A stretch of DNA of 41,874 bases from an uncultured Clostridia bacterium (GCA_947632635.1 CANRQA010000010.1:1-41874); one strand, 5' to 3'; positions 1 to 8,039 are shown, counted from the first letter of the stretch. Notes: a model not told the origin generated them from the sequence alone. Translations and numbers: made by a program.

Positions 1-78
1 CCATATACTCATGGATATTATAAGGTAACTGAAAGAGTAGGAGAGGCTTTTAAAGATGGATTACAACTAAAAAAATAA
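1..78 (+). CDS. C-terminal end of an unidentified protein (cut by window start)
   Basis: An open frame runs from the first base to a TAA at 76-78 and gives 25 residues ending in VGEAFKDGLQLKK. Codon use matches the neighbours and an intrinsic terminator follows at 97-126, so this is probably the tail of a real gene. Too little is present to name a family. Confidence 0.5.
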   Translation, partial: PYTHGYYKVTERVGEAFKDGLQLKK

Positions 79-96
79 TAATATAGAGTATAGGAC

Positions 97-126
97 GACA
101 GATAGTTTGAAAATTATCTGTCTTTT
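97..126 (+). terminator. Intrinsic terminator of the partial first gene
   Basis: GACAGATA (97-104) and TATCTGTC (115-122) form an 8-bp stem, followed by four T. It closes the first transcription unit. Confidence 0.7.
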
Positions 127-144
127 ATGTTATAATTATCTTGA

Positions 145-188
145 CAAATTATAATTTGTGTGAGTTAAATAATAGTAATTTGTAGAGG
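145..188 (+). repeat. Dispersed intergenic repeat, copy A
   Basis: It reads CAAATTATAATTTGTGTGAG and continues through AATAGTAATTTGTAGAGG. The outer CAAATTA and TAATTTG are inverted. Similar sequence occurs at 2718-2760 and 5873-5915, with a right half at 10701-10729. In copies A, C and D the right end supplies the ribosome binding site of the next gene. Confidence 0.55.
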
Positions 189-198
189 TGATAAATAT

Positions 199-714
199 AT
201 GTATTATATAAATGAAGGAAAAAGGGATATATTAATAATTCCAAAATTTAAAAATATTAAAATAATTCAAGATGTAAGAAAAAAATATGATGAGTTATTT
301 GATATAATTGCACCTCATATAACTTTAGCTTTTCCTTTTAAAAGGGATATTTCTAATGAAAAATTAAAGGAACAATTGTTAGAGATAGTAAAGAATATTA
401 TGCCCTTTAAGATAAAATGTAAAGGGATAACATTAAAAAAAGATGAAAAGGCTAATACTTATTATATTTTTTTAAATATAATAGAGGGAAAAGAAATAAT
501 AAACAAAATAAATCAAAAAATTTATCAAAAAATATTAAATGATATAGATATAAGAAAATATAATTATGAACCTCATATAACTCTTGGTAATACAAATAAT
601 GCTAATGAGAAAATAGAAATAAATGAAGAATTTGAAACTATAGTAAATAGTATTGTAGTAGAACGAATAGGTAAAAATGAGGAATCTATTATAGAATTTG
701 AAATTTATTTATAA
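199..714 (+). CDS. 2H phosphoesterase / 2'-5' RNA ligase family protein
   Basis: The 171-residue protein carries two HxT motifs typical of the 2H phosphoesterase superfamily: PHITLAF (His40, Thr42) and PHITLGN (His126, Thr128), about 86 residues apart. In this family each His-Thr pair contributes to one active site that acts on 2'-5' or cyclic phosphate ends of RNA or nucleotides. Length is normal for a single-domain member. The ATG follows AGAGGTG with good spacing. The gene stands alone between two terminators. The family is clear; the substrate cannot be told, so no symbol is given. Confidence 0.85.
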   Translation: MYYINEGKRDILIIPKFKNIKIIQDVRKKYDELFDIIAPHITLAFPFKRDISNEKLKEQLLEIVKNIMPFKIKCKGITLKKDEKANTYYIFLNIIEGKEIINKINQKIYQKILNDIDIRKYNYEPHITLGNTNNANEKIEINEEFETIVNSIVVERIGKNEESIIEFEIYL

Positions 715-740
715 TAACAAATTACAATTTATATGATTAA

Positions 741-769
741 GATTATCAAGAAAATTTGATAATCTTTTT
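741..769 (+). terminator. Intrinsic terminator of the 2H phosphoesterase gene
   Basis: GATTATCA (741-748) pairs with TGATAATC (757-764), followed by five T. Confidence 0.8.
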
Positions 770-776
770 CTATATC

Positions 777-816
777 TTGACAACTGTATATAATCTGTAT
801 ATAATGTATATATACA
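777..816 (+). promoter_or_regulatory. Promoter and probable GntR operator
   Basis: TTGACA (777-782), a 17-bp spacer and TATAAT (800-805) form an ideal sigma-A promoter. An inverted repeat, TGTATATA (796-803) and TATATACA (809-816), overlaps the -10. Position and symmetry suggest the operator of the GntR repressor encoded next. The promoter is seen directly; the operator role is inferred. Confidence 0.75.
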
Positions 817-829
817 AGTGAGGTGGACT

Positions 830-1207
830 ATGGAAATTATAATCAGTAACTCAAATGATATTCCTATTTATGAACAAATTAAAGAACAAATAAAAGTTAA
901 AATAGTTTCTAATGAACTAAAAGAAAATGAATTATTACCTTCCATAAGAACTTTAGCTAAAGAGCTTCGTTGTAGTGTTATAACAACAAAAAATGCTTAT
1001 GAAGAATTAGTAAAAGAAGGTTATTTAAAAAATGTTCCATCTAAGGGTTTCTATGTTGCTAAAATAAATAAAGATGTCGCTTTAGAAGAACAATTAAATA
1101 AGATAGAAGAACTTATGGATAAAGCAGTCGCTATTGCCAAAATGAATAATATAACCAAGAAAACGCTAAATGAGATATTAAGTATATTGTATGAGGAGGA
1201 TAAATAG
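830..1207 (+). CDS. GntR family transcriptional regulator, YtrA-like
   Basis: The 125-residue protein has an N-terminal winged helix-turn-helix (IYEQIKEQI, then LPSIRTLAKEL and a segment containing TTKNAYEELVKEGYL). The C-terminal part is short and helical, as in the YtrA subfamily, which lacks a large effector domain. The ATG at 830 is chosen over an in-frame GTG at 818 because GAGGTGG lies at the right distance before it. It is first in an operon with an ABC ATPase and a permease, the usual partners of YtrA proteins, and probably represses its own promoter. Confidence 0.88.
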   Translation: MEIIISNSNDIPIYEQIKEQIKVKIVSNELKENELLPSIRTLAKELRCSVITTKNAYEELVKEGYLKNVPSKGFYVAKINKDVALEEQLNKIEELMDKAVAIAKMNNITKKTLNEILSILYEEDK

Positions 1208-1209
1208 AA

Positions 1210-2067
1210 ATGGAAAATATTTTAGAAATTAAAAATCTTTGTAAAAAATATGATAACTTTGAGTTAAAAAATATAACATTTGAATTGCCAAAAGGTATGA
1301 TAATGGGATTTATAGGTGAAAATGGCGCTGGAAAAACTACAACCATAAAAGCTATACTAAATATTATTAAATCATATAGTGGTGAAATTGAAATTTTTGG
1401 ATTAGATAATCGTAAAAACGATAAAGAAATAAAAGAAGATATAGGAGTCGTTTTAGATGATATGTTCTTCCCTGAAATTCTTACACCTAATGATATAAAT
1501 AATACAATGCAAGGTATTTATAAAAATTGGGATACTAAAATGTTTAATGATTATTTAAAAGAATTTTCATTATTACCTAATAAACAAATTAAAACTTTTT
1601 CTAAAGGTATGAGAAAAAAACTAGAAATTGCAACTTGTCTTTCTCATCACCCTAAGCTTTTAATATTAGATGAGCCAACATCGGGACTTGATCCAGTAGC
1701 TAGAGCAGAAATAATTCAAATATTTCAAAGCATACTAGAAAAAGATGATTGTTCTATTTTACTTTCTAGTCATATTACTGCTGATTTAGAACATATTGCT
1801 GATTATATAACTTTTATAAATAACGGAGAAATTGTTTTATCTAAAACTACTAATGAATTATTAGATAAATATGGAATAGTAAAATGTACGGAAAAAGAGT
1901 TTAAAGATATTGAAAAAAAAGATTATATTAAGTATAAAAAATCAAAATATGAATATGAGGTATTAGTTCCTAATAAAAAAGAATTTAAAACCAAATATAA
2001 TATTTCTGTAATTGATAAAATAACTTTAGATGACCTTATGGTTTTAATGATTAAGGGGGAAGAATAA
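1210..2067 (+). CDS. ABC transporter ATP-binding protein (YtrB/BcrA-like)
   Basis: The 285-residue ATPase has Walker A GENGAGKTT (36-44), the signature variant FSKGMRKK (about 130-137), Walker B LLILDEP (150-156) and the switch histidine in SSHI. The C-terminal extension of about 70 residues is typical of drug or peptide exporters of this type. The start lies two bases after the GntR stop, with GAGGAGG inside the upstream gene. With the following permease it should form a complete exporter. The substrate is unknown; peptide or antibiotic stress is a family-based guess. Confidence 0.9.
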   Translation: MENILEIKNLCKKYDNFELKNITFELPKGMIMGFIGENGAGKTTTIKAILNIIKSYSGEIEIFGLDNRKNDKEIKEDIGVVLDDMFFPEILTPNDINNTMQGIYKNWDTKMFNDYLKEFSLLPNKQIKTFSKGMRKKLEIATCLSHHPKLLILDEPTSGLDPVARAEIIQIFQSILEKDDCSILLSSHITADLEHIADYITFINNGEIVLSKTTNELLDKYGIVKCTEKEFKDIEKKDYIKYKKSKYEYEVLVPNKKEFKTKYNISVIDKITLDDLMVLMIKGEE

Positions 2068-2699
2068 TGATAGGATTTATAAAAAAAGATTTAGCAATGA
2101 TTAAAAGTAATTTTAAATTACTAGGAGTATTAATTATTGTATATGCTATATTGGGTTTAATGGATAAAATGGATATATCATTTATCTTACCATTTATGTG
2201 TGTAATGATAATGATTTCATCATTTAGTTATGATAATTATAATAAATGGGATGCTTATTCTATTTCATTACCTAATGGAAGAAAAAATAGTGTAAAATCT
2301 AAATACATAACAACAATTTTGATGACTTTTATTGTTTCTATAATCACAATTATTTTATCTTTCATTATTTCGTATGTTAATACCAAAACTATTAACTATG
2401 AGCAAATATTAGTAACAATGTTTGGTGTGATATTTGGGACATTATTGATTTTAACTATTATGTATCCGATTATTTATAAATTTGGTGTTGAAAAAGCAAG
2501 AATTGGTATCTTTTTACTGGTATTTGGTATTGTCATTATTGGTAGTTTACTTGCAAATTATGTGGATTTATCAAATATTTTTAAATTTTTAGCCTTTTTA
2601 GAAGATTATTTAATAATAATTTTAATAATAGTAGCGATTATTATGGTTTATGTATCTTATAAAATATCAGAGAAAATATTTAGTAAAAAAGAATTTTAG
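2067..2699 (+). CDS. ABC-2 type transporter permease
   Basis: The 210-residue protein has about six hydrophobic segments, starting near residues 18-33 and 38-52 and ending at 178-197. It starts with MIGFIKKDLAMIKSN, a common opening in small ABC-2 permeases of Firmicutes. Its ATG overlaps the ATPase stop by one base, so the two are probably translationally coupled subunits. A terminator follows at 2785. Confidence 0.82.
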   Translation: MIGFIKKDLAMIKSNFKLLGVLIIVYAILGLMDKMDISFILPFMCVMIMISSFSYDNYNKWDAYSISLPNGRKNSVKSKYITTILMTFIVSIITIILSFIISYVNTKTINYEQILVTMFGVIFGTLLILTIMYPIIYKFGVEKARIGIFLLVFGIVIIGSLLANYVDLSNIFKFLAFLEDYLIIILIIVAIIMVYVSYKISEKIFSKKEF

Positions 2700-2717
2700 G
2701 AGTAAAAAATAAGTATG

Positions 2718-2760
2718 CAAATTACAATTTTTGTGAGTTGGATAAATAGTAATTGTGGGT
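2718..2760 (+). repeat. Dispersed intergenic repeat, copy B
   Basis: It reads CAAATTACAATTTTTGTGAG and continues through GGATAAATAGTAATTGTGGG. It matches copies A and C but is not followed by a start codon at ribosome-site distance. It lies between the ABC operon and its terminator. Confidence 0.5.
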
Positions 2761-2784
2761 TATATACTCAATGTATAAGTGTTG

Positions 2785-2819
2785 AAAAATAGCTATGTAA
2801 AAGCATAGGCTATTTTTTT
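2785..2819 (+). terminator. Intrinsic terminator of the GntR-ABC operon
   Basis: AAATAGCTATG pairs with CATAGGCTATTT (one bulge), followed by a run of T ending at 2819. Confidence 0.75.
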
Positions 2820-2842
2820 ATTGAAAAAAATATAAAAAAGTA

Positions 2843-2889
2843 TTGACATTGTGTCAGAAGTAGTATATTATAATACTGACAAAGTGTCA
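2843..2889 (+). promoter_or_regulatory. Promoter with two TetR-type operators
   Basis: Two 13-bp palindromes of the same form, TGACA-N3-TGTCA, lie at 2844-2856 and 2877-2889. Their centres are 33 bp apart, about three helical turns. The first overlaps the -35 TTGACA (2843-2848); the -10 region (TATTAT or TATAAT, 2866-2874) lies between them. The TetR protein of the same operon is the likely ligand (inferred). Confidence 0.75.
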
Positions 2890-2907
2890 GAAAGGTAGGG
2901 ATAAATA

Positions 2908-3639
2908 ATGAATCGTTTTGAAGAAAGTAAAGATGTTTTTAGCAAATTATTTGGAGAATTGCCAGATGCAAATAAAGAAACAGACCACGAACTTATGGAG
3001 ATTTTGAGGAGGTTTATATTTGGAGATGTATTTCATAGTAGTGATGAAATAGATATGAAGGAAAGAGAGTTAATTACAGTAACAATTTTAGCAATATTAC
3101 AAACCTTACCACAATTATCAGCTCATATAAATGCAGCATTAAATGTAGGAGCTACACCTATTGAAATAAGAGAAACTATTTATCAGTTAGCACCTTTTAT
3201 AGGTTTTCCAAGAACATTAAATGCAGTAAGTAACATGAATGAAGTTTTTAAATCAAGAGAAATTAAATTACCATTAGAAAACATGGGAACAGTAACAGAT
3301 GAAACAAGATATGAAAAAGGATTTGAAATTCAAAACCCAATATATGGAGATGAAATAAAAGAAAAATATCCAGATGTTCCAGAAATACCAAAATATTTAA
3401 CAGAATTTGGTTTTGGAGATTTTTATACAAGAAAAGGATTAGATATAAAAACAAGAGAATTACTTGTATTAGTTGGCTTAACAACAATGAGAGCAGATAC
3501 TCAAATAAAAGCTCATGTACTTGGAAATATAAGATTGGGAAATTCAAAAGAAAAATTATTAGCTACAATGTTACAATGCTTGCCTTATATAGGATTTCCA
3601 AATACAATGAATACGATTAATATTATAAAAAGCATATAG
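2908..3639 (+). CDS. Carboxymuconolactone decarboxylase family protein, two CMD domains
   Basis: The 243-residue protein contains two copies of the CMD/AhpD-like helical domain. The first has ERELITVTILA and AHINAALNVGAT (about residues 50-82). The second has TRELLVLVGLT and KAHVLGNIRLGNS (about 180-212). No CxxC motif is seen, so it is unlikely to be an AhpD-type peroxidase partner. It may be a decarboxylase-like enzyme, but the substrate is unknown. It is first in an operon with a TetR repressor, under two TetR-like operators, so it is probably induced by a small molecule. Confidence 0.82.
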   Translation: MNRFEESKDVFSKLFGELPDANKETDHELMEILRRFIFGDVFHSSDEIDMKERELITVTILAILQTLPQLSAHINAALNVGATPIEIRETIYQLAPFIGFPRTLNAVSNMNEVFKSREIKLPLENMGTVTDETRYEKGFEIQNPIYGDEIKEKYPDVPEIPKYLTEFGFGDFYTRKGLDIKTRELLVLVGLTTMRADTQIKAHVLGNIRLGNSKEKLLATMLQCLPYIGFPNTMNTINIIKSI

Positions 3640-3650
3640 AGGTGAGAAAA

Positions 3651-4259
3651 ATGGAAGTAAAATCAGCAGATGAAAGAAAAGATGAAATTATAAATGCTTG
3701 TGAAGAATTATATAGGATAAAAAGTTTTAAAGAAATAACACTAAAAGATATAAGTGAAAAAACTACATTTTCAAGACCTTCTATATATAACTATTTTCAA
3801 ACAAAAGAAGAAATATTTTTAGCTCTTTTAAAAAGAGAATATGAAAAATGGCTAAAAGATTTAGAAGATATATATATTAAAAATGACAAATTAGAAAAAC
3901 AAGAATTTGCAAAACAAATTGCTTTAAGCATTGAAAAAAGAGAACAGTTATTAAAACTACTTTCAATGAACTTATACGATATGGAAGAAAATAGTCGTAT
4001 GGAACAATTAGTGGATTTTAAGAAAAGTTTTGGTGCAACATTAAAATCAATAAAAAGGCTTTTGGATAAATTTTTTAAAAATATGAATGAAGAAGAAAAA
4101 GAAAAATTTATCTTTTCATTGTTCCCATTAATGTACGGAATATATCCATATACTCGTGCTACAGACAAACAAAAAGAAGCTATGAAAAAAGCAGAAGTTC
4201 CATTCAAGTTCTTTTCAATATATGAAATGGTTTATGAAAGTATAATAAAGTTGTTATAA
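3651..4259 (+). CDS. TetR/AcrR family transcriptional regulator
   Basis: The 202-residue protein has an N-terminal TetR helix-turn-helix (about residues 10-55), with ITLKDISEKTTFSRPSIYNY and FQTKEEIFLALL. The C-terminal ligand domain is helical and not recognised further. The ATG at 3651 is chosen because AGAGGTG ends six bases before it; an in-frame GTG at 3642 lies inside that site. It lies 11 bases after the CMD gene and probably represses this operon through the palindromes at 2844 and 2877. Confidence 0.88.
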   Translation: MEVKSADERKDEIINACEELYRIKSFKEITLKDISEKTTFSRPSIYNYFQTKEEIFLALLKREYEKWLKDLEDIYIKNDKLEKQEFAKQIALSIEKREQLLKLLSMNLYDMEENSRMEQLVDFKKSFGATLKSIKRLLDKFFKNMNEEEKEKFIFSLFPLMYGIYPYTRATDKQKEAMKKAEVPFKFFSIYEMVYESIIKLL

Positions 4260-4302
4260 ATTAATAAACCTTATATACATATTATACGAGGAGTGTGATT
4301 AT

Positions 4303-4602
4303 ATGGCTACAACAAAAGAGTATAGAGATTTTGTATTGGAACAATTAAGTTTATTAGACACCATTACTTGTAAATCAATGATGGGAGAATATTTACTTTA
4401 TTATAATGGAATATTATTTGGTGGAATATATGATGATAGATTACTTGTTAAAATAGTAGATAGTAATAAAAAATATAATATGCAGAAATCTATTCCTTAT
4501 GAAAATGCTAAACCTATGTATTTAGTTGGTGATGTAGATGATCAAGAAACATTAAGAGATATAGTATTAGATACTTGCAAGGATTTATCAATTAAAAAGT
4601 AA
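4303..4602 (+). CDS. TfoX N-terminal domain protein
   Basis: The 99-residue protein matches the TfoX/Sxy N-terminal domain: an opening helix, then SMMGEYLLYYNGILFGGIYD and LLVKIVDSNKKY, as in stand-alone TfoX-N proteins. The C-terminal domain of competence regulator TfoX is absent, which is usual in Firmicutes, where the function is unknown. GAGGAG lies ahead of the ATG. The gene appears monocistronic. Confidence 0.8.
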   Translation: MATTKEYRDFVLEQLSLLDTITCKSMMGEYLLYYNGILFGGIYDDRLLVKIVDSNKKYNMQKSIPYENAKPMYLVGDVDDQETLRDIVLDTCKDLSIKK

Positions 4603-4874
4603 TCAAATTGATATAAAAATCTAAATGCAACTAAAAGTTGGTAGTTTAAAATTACTTTCACATATATAACTTAATGTGAGAAGAAGGTACTATATATGAA
4701 ATTTGGAGATAATTTAAAAAAGTAATAATAAAAGAGAAAAAAGTTGATACAGTTATTGCAAGTCGAATTTGCCAATAGCAGGGTGTTCAATAAATACCTA
4801 TTATAATCAATTATTTCTATACGAGAAAATTAGACAATCATCAAAAAATAAATAGAAAGACAAATTGCAATTAA
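4603..4874. other. Gene-poor stretch with possible coding relic
   Basis: No intact gene is visible. Short in-frame pieces around 4745-4855 (VDTVIASRICQ, then in another frame CSINTYYNQLFLYEKIRQ) look like coding sequence broken by a stop and a frameshift. The parent family is not recognised. This is a weak observation. Confidence 0.3.
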
Positions 4875-4913
4875 AAAAGAACAAATTAATGTTGAAATTA
4901 CTTTGTTCTTTTG
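4875..4913 (+). terminator. Intrinsic terminator
   Basis: AAAAGAACAAA (4875-4885) pairs with TTTGTTCTTTT (4902-4912). It is followed within a few bases by GTTATAAT, the same terminator/-10 arrangement as the repeats at 7266, 12666 and 14546. Confidence 0.65.
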
Positions 4914-4988
4914 TTATAATTATTAAAAAATATAGTAATCTTTCGTGGCTTGTGATATACTATATGTAAAGAAATGGAGATGATATTC

Positions 4989-5264
4989 ATGATGCATGAA
5001 TTTGTAACATATTCAGATGGAACACTAGTTGTTTCTTCAGATATGAGAAAAAAAGAAAATGGAGAAGAATATCTTATTGTTTGCTTTGAAAGACCAACAG
5101 AGCATGGATTCGATACTGTAATATTTGAATTACCATCATATAATATTGTGAAACAAGATGGAAATTATAGTAAAAAAGAAATAGATGTTTTTAGAAGTGT
5201 TGTTGAAAGAGGAGCAAGTTATTTCTTTGAAGTAGCTAAAAAAGGAGGTATTCAAAGTGCCTAA
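4989..5264 (+). CDS. Small conserved-looking protein paired with a DUF4160 gene
   Basis: The product is 91 residues, acidic and soluble, with no signal peptide or membrane segment. It opens MMHEFVTYSDGTLVVSSDMR and contains YLIVCFERPTEHGFDTVIFE. The ATG at 4989 is chosen because GGAG at 4976-4979 is well placed; the ATG at 4974 lies directly before that site. Its end overlaps the start of the DUF4160 gene by 8 bases, which implies co-translation. DUF4160 genes often sit beside a small partner of this size (usually DUF2442), so the two may form a toxin-antitoxin-like or regulatory pair. The function is unknown. Confidence 0.6.
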   Translation: MMHEFVTYSDGTLVVSSDMRKKENGEEYLIVCFERPTEHGFDTVIFELPSYNIVKQDGNYSKKEIDVFRSVVERGASYFFEVAKKGGIQSA

Positions 5265-5536
5265 TTTATTTAGTTACCTTGGTTATACAGTTTTTTTCTG
5301 GGCAAATGAAAATGGGGAGCCAATACATGTACATATTTGCAAAGGAAACCCACGGCTCAAATGCAACCAAAGTTTGGTTAACAAAAAGTGGCGATTGTAT
5401 ATTGGCTAATAATAATAGTAGAATTCCAGAACATGATTTAAATAAACTACTAAAATCAATAAGATATAATTTTTTCTATATTATTTCTGAGTGGAAGGTA
5501 TTTTATGGAGTGGATGAAATTAGCTTTTATTGTTAA
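5257..5536 (+). pseudogene. DUF4160 domain protein, frameshifted
   Basis: A GTG at 5257 with AGGAGGT seven bases upstream opens MPNLFSYLGYTVFFWANENG and reads through GEPIHVHICKGNP, the DUF4160 N-terminal half. The C-terminal half, GSNATKVWLTKSGD then LANNNSRIPEHDL and ending SEWKVFYGVDEISFYC, is in the next frame. Dropping one base, for example C5353, rejoins both halves into about 92 residues, a normal length. Read straight, the first frame would stop after about 50 residues. This is a one-base lesion, a programmed shift or a sequence error; no slippery heptamer is seen at the junction. Confidence 0.8.
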
Positions 5537-5646
5537 TCGAAATAGTAAATTTGCATAAATATGTATTGGCTTTATTTACTTAATGAAATTGGTAATTTTT
5601 ATATTTTGTTTATGTAAGAAATCCATATTATAAATCACGAGTTACA

Positions 5647-5859
5647 ATGTATAGTCTATCTTCAAATGTAGTAGATTGTCTTGCATTTTGTACTAAAAAG
5701 CCAGAGCCAAAGCTAAAATATTTAGATGAATTAGATGTATATAAACAATATTGGTTTGTTACAATATCACAAATAATAAGGCTTATACCTGAGTGTGCTT
5801 GGAATAGCATAATAAAAAAGAATGTATATAATAAATGGAAATACTCCGATAAATCATAA
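5647..5859 (+). CDS. Short unidentified ORF, possibly a C-terminal relic
   Basis: The 70-residue frame, with YLDELDVYKQYWFVTISQII and RLIPECAWNSIIKK, looks protein-like. The open frame continues upstream without a start to about 5596 (YVRNPYYKSRVT), and no ribosome site precedes the ATG. This suggests the remaining tail of a larger gene. The family is not recognised. Confidence 0.35.
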   Translation: MYSLSSNVVDCLAFCTKKPEPKLKYLDELDVYKQYWFVTISQIIRLIPECAWNSIIKKNVYNKWKYSDKS

Positions 5860-5872
5860 AAAAGAAGTTGTA

Positions 5873-5915
5873 TAAATTACAATTTATATTAGTAAAATAA
5901 ATAGTAAGTTAGGGG
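5873..5915 (+). repeat. Dispersed intergenic repeat, copy C
   Basis: TAAATTACAATTTATATTAG followed by AATAAATAGTAAGTTAGGGG. Its right end supplies the GGGGAG ribosome site of the GNAT gene, as copy A does for the 2H gene. The sequence just upstream, ATGGAAATACTC, also precedes copy D. Confidence 0.55.
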
Positions 5916-5923
5916 AGCGTTTT

Positions 5924-6337
5924 ATGGATATAAAATTCGAATATTCAATTTCTAGTGATGAATTCCTTGAAGCAGTTGAATCTGTTGGCTGGAAAACTTA
6001 TTCACACGAGCAAATAGATATAGCTTTAAATAATACAATGTATATGGTAAAGGCATCAGTAAATGGTAAACTGGCGGGAATAGGAAGAGTTGTTGGAGAT
6101 TTTAGTATTGTTTGTATGCTAAGTGATATATGCGTAAAACCAGAATTTCAAGGAAAAGGAATTGGACTAAAAATAGTAAATGAATTAAAAAGATTAATCG
6201 AAGATGGTGTTAAAGAGGGAGAAAAAATGCAAATAGAGTTAACGCCGACTGCTGGTAAAGAAGAATTTTATAAAAAAGCAGGTTTTAAATATAAGCCTGA
6301 TGTTATAACAGGAATGTATTTATGGATAAAAAAGTAA
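5924..6337 (+). CDS. GNAT family N-acetyltransferase
   Basis: The 137-residue protein has the GNAT core. Beta-4 with motif A reads LSDICVKPEFQGKGIGLKIV (about residues 65-86), where QGKGIG is the acetyl-CoA pyrophosphate loop. The C-terminal FYKKAGFKYKPD matches motif B. Length is typical of a single-domain acetyltransferase. GGGGAG lies eight bases before the ATG. The substrate cannot be inferred. It is flanked by intergenic repeats and appears monocistronic. Confidence 0.88.
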   Translation: MDIKFEYSISSDEFLEAVESVGWKTYSHEQIDIALNNTMYMVKASVNGKLAGIGRVVGDFSIVCMLSDICVKPEFQGKGIGLKIVNELKRLIEDGVKEGEKMQIELTPTAGKEEFYKKAGFKYKPDVITGMYLWIKK

Positions 6338-6507
6338 AGGAAAAATGGAAAATAACAAAGACTATTTACAATTTGTATAATAGATATTATGTAAATAATA
6401 TACTAAATATTAAAAGAATATATAGCTACATTTTTTTAAATAATTTACTTCTCATAATTTTTGTGATATACTAATTTAAAATAGCGATTTTAAGGAGGAA
6501 AATTTTT

Positions 6508-7230
6508 ATGAAAAAGAAAACAAAAATAATACTTATTGTAATTGCTATTGTGATAATAGTAGGTATAGCAGCAATAGCTTTCATAGTTACATCTGATTTA
6601 AAACAAGAAGGAAAATTAGAAAAGGAACTAGATTCACTATATACTTTATTAAATAACTATCCACTTGATTATGAATCTTTAGATAAACAATTGTCTACTA
6701 TCATTACGACAGATGATTATGCAAAAGTAGAAAAGGCTGTTAAAGATTATTCTAAAGATTTTGTAAATTATATGAAACAATTTGACACTTTAATAAATGA
6801 TGAGACCTTAAAAAATGCAGTAAATATTGAGAATATCAAAGAAGATGGCCCTGATTTTACTAATACAAAAAAGAAATTAAGTGAATCAAAAACCTCTGTA
6901 GATACAATTTTAAATAATTTTTCTGAGTACCTTACAGAAGAAGCTGCCTTATCTTATATAAAAGATATTGAATTAGATGAATATTATACAAATCTATATA
7001 GACAGTATGTACTTGGAGATAATTTAGCTGAAATGCAATCTGCTAGAGATGAAATTATAAAAAGTTTAAATGATATTAAAACTTTGATAGAAAATGAAGA
7101 AGAAACTATTAATTTTCTAGCTCAAAACAAAGAAAATTGGGAAGTTGAAAATGATCAATTACTATTTTATTCAGAAGCATTAAGCGATCAATATAATGAT
7201 ATAATATCAAAAATAAAAGAAGTGGAGTAA
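6508..7230 (+). CDS. Membrane-anchored, mostly helical protein of unknown function
   Basis: The 240-residue protein starts with basic residues and one hydrophobic segment (about 7-28: ILIVIAIVIIVGIAAIAFIV), so it is probably a signal anchor with the rest outside the cell. The remainder is acidic and helical with likely coiled-coil stretches. No cysteines, lipobox or known domain is seen. AAGGAGG lies 8-9 bases before the ATG. The family is not recognised. Confidence 0.72.
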   Translation: MKKKTKIILIVIAIVIIVGIAAIAFIVTSDLKQEGKLEKELDSLYTLLNNYPLDYESLDKQLSTIITTDDYAKVEKAVKDYSKDFVNYMKQFDTLINDETLKNAVNIENIKEDGPDFTNTKKKLSESKTSVDTILNNFSEYLTEEAALSYIKDIELDEYYTNLYRQYVLGDNLAEMQSARDEIIKSLNDIKTLIENEEETINFLAQNKENWEVENDQLLFYSEALSDQYNDIISKIKEVE

Positions 7231-7244
7231 CTTTCACTTCTTTT
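7215..7244 (+). terminator. Terminator overlapping the stop codon
   Basis: AAAAGAAGTG (7215-7224) pairs with CACTTCTTTT (7235-7244). The stop codon 7228-7230 lies in the loop, so the coding end forms half the terminator. Confidence 0.75.
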
Positions 7245-7265
7245 GTGTTAAATGATGATTTATTT

Positions 7266-7309
7266 AAGCAGGTGAATATATTTACATTCACTTGCTTTTT
7301 TGATATACT
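7266..7309 (+). repeat. Hairpin/-10 cassette, copy 1
   Basis: AAGCAGGTGAAT (7266-7277) pairs with ATTCACTTGCTT (7286-7297), then six T in all and TATACT (7304-7309). It is a near copy of 12666-12709 and 14546-14588. It can act as a second terminator and possibly as part of the next promoter. Confidence 0.65.
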
Positions 7310-7432
7310 GTAATAGGATAAGTGGTAATTTGTATAATAAAGATAATAACAAAATTAATTAAAAAAATGTTTAGAAAAGTCTTTTAAAGAAATACAATAT
7401 GCACTTGCAATGATTTTAAGGAGGTCTAATTA

Positions 7433-8023
7433 ATGAAAGTATTATTTGCAACAACAAATCCAGCAAAAATTAATAAATATGTGGAAAAGCTAAAAGAAAA
7501 AAATATAGAAGTATTAACTATTAAAGATTTAGGAATAAATATAAAACCAGAAGAAACAGGGAAAGATGCTATAGAAAATGCTTATATAAAAGCAAAAGCA
7601 TATTATGAAGAAGCACAAATTACAACAATAGGTATGGATAATAATTTATATATAGAAGAGTTGCCAGAAGAAAAACAACCAGGAACTCACGTAAGAAGAG
7701 TAAATGGAAAAGAATTAAATGATGATGAGATGATAGAATATTATTGTAATTTGGTTAAAGAATATGGTGGAAAGCTAACAGCTAAATGGGTATATGGAAT
7801 GGTAATATATAATGGTAAAGAGTCTAAAGAATATAGTTGGAGTAAAAGCCACTTCTATTTTGTAGACAAACCTTGTGAAAAAAGAAATCCAGGTTACCCA
7901 TTAGATTCAATTTCAATTATGCCAGAATGTAACAAATATTTTGTAGACTTAACAGAACAAGATAAAAATAAAGAAAATTATAAAGAAGATGATGTTATAG
8001 ACTTTATAGTAAATAATGTATAG
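7433..8023 (+). CDS. Divergent Ham1/RdgB-type nucleotide pyrophosphatase
   Basis: The 196-residue protein opens MKVLFATTNPAKINKYVEKL, the TxNxxK substrate loop of the Ham1/ITPase family, and has ETGKDAIENAYIKAKAYY (about 46-63), matching the GxTFxENAxxKA block. The usual ADDSGL block is replaced by GMDNNLYIEELP, so it is not a standard RdgB. The likely role is hydrolysis of a nucleoside triphosphate, possibly a damaged purine. AGGAGG precedes the ATG. It lies 16 bases before a uracil-DNA-glycosylase-like gene, suggesting a small nucleotide or DNA sanitation operon. Confidence 0.78.
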   Translation: MKVLFATTNPAKINKYVEKLKEKNIEVLTIKDLGINIKPEETGKDAIENAYIKAKAYYEEAQITTIGMDNNLYIEELPEEKQPGTHVRRVNGKELNDDEMIEYYCNLVKEYGGKLTAKWVYGMVIYNGKESKEYSWSKSHFYFVDKPCEKRNPGYPLDSISIMPECNKYFVDLTEQDKNKENYKEDDVIDFIVNNV

Positions 8024-8039
8024 ATAGGAGTAATAAATT

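Noticed and set aside
3797..4207. 136-codon open frame on the minus strand
   Set aside because: It is antisense to the TetR gene, whose domain pattern and operon context are clear.
5340..5360. Programmed ribosomal frameshift in the DUF4160 gene
   Set aside because: No slippery heptamer, stem-loop or internal SD at the usual spacing is seen at the junction, so a lesion or sequence error is simpler.
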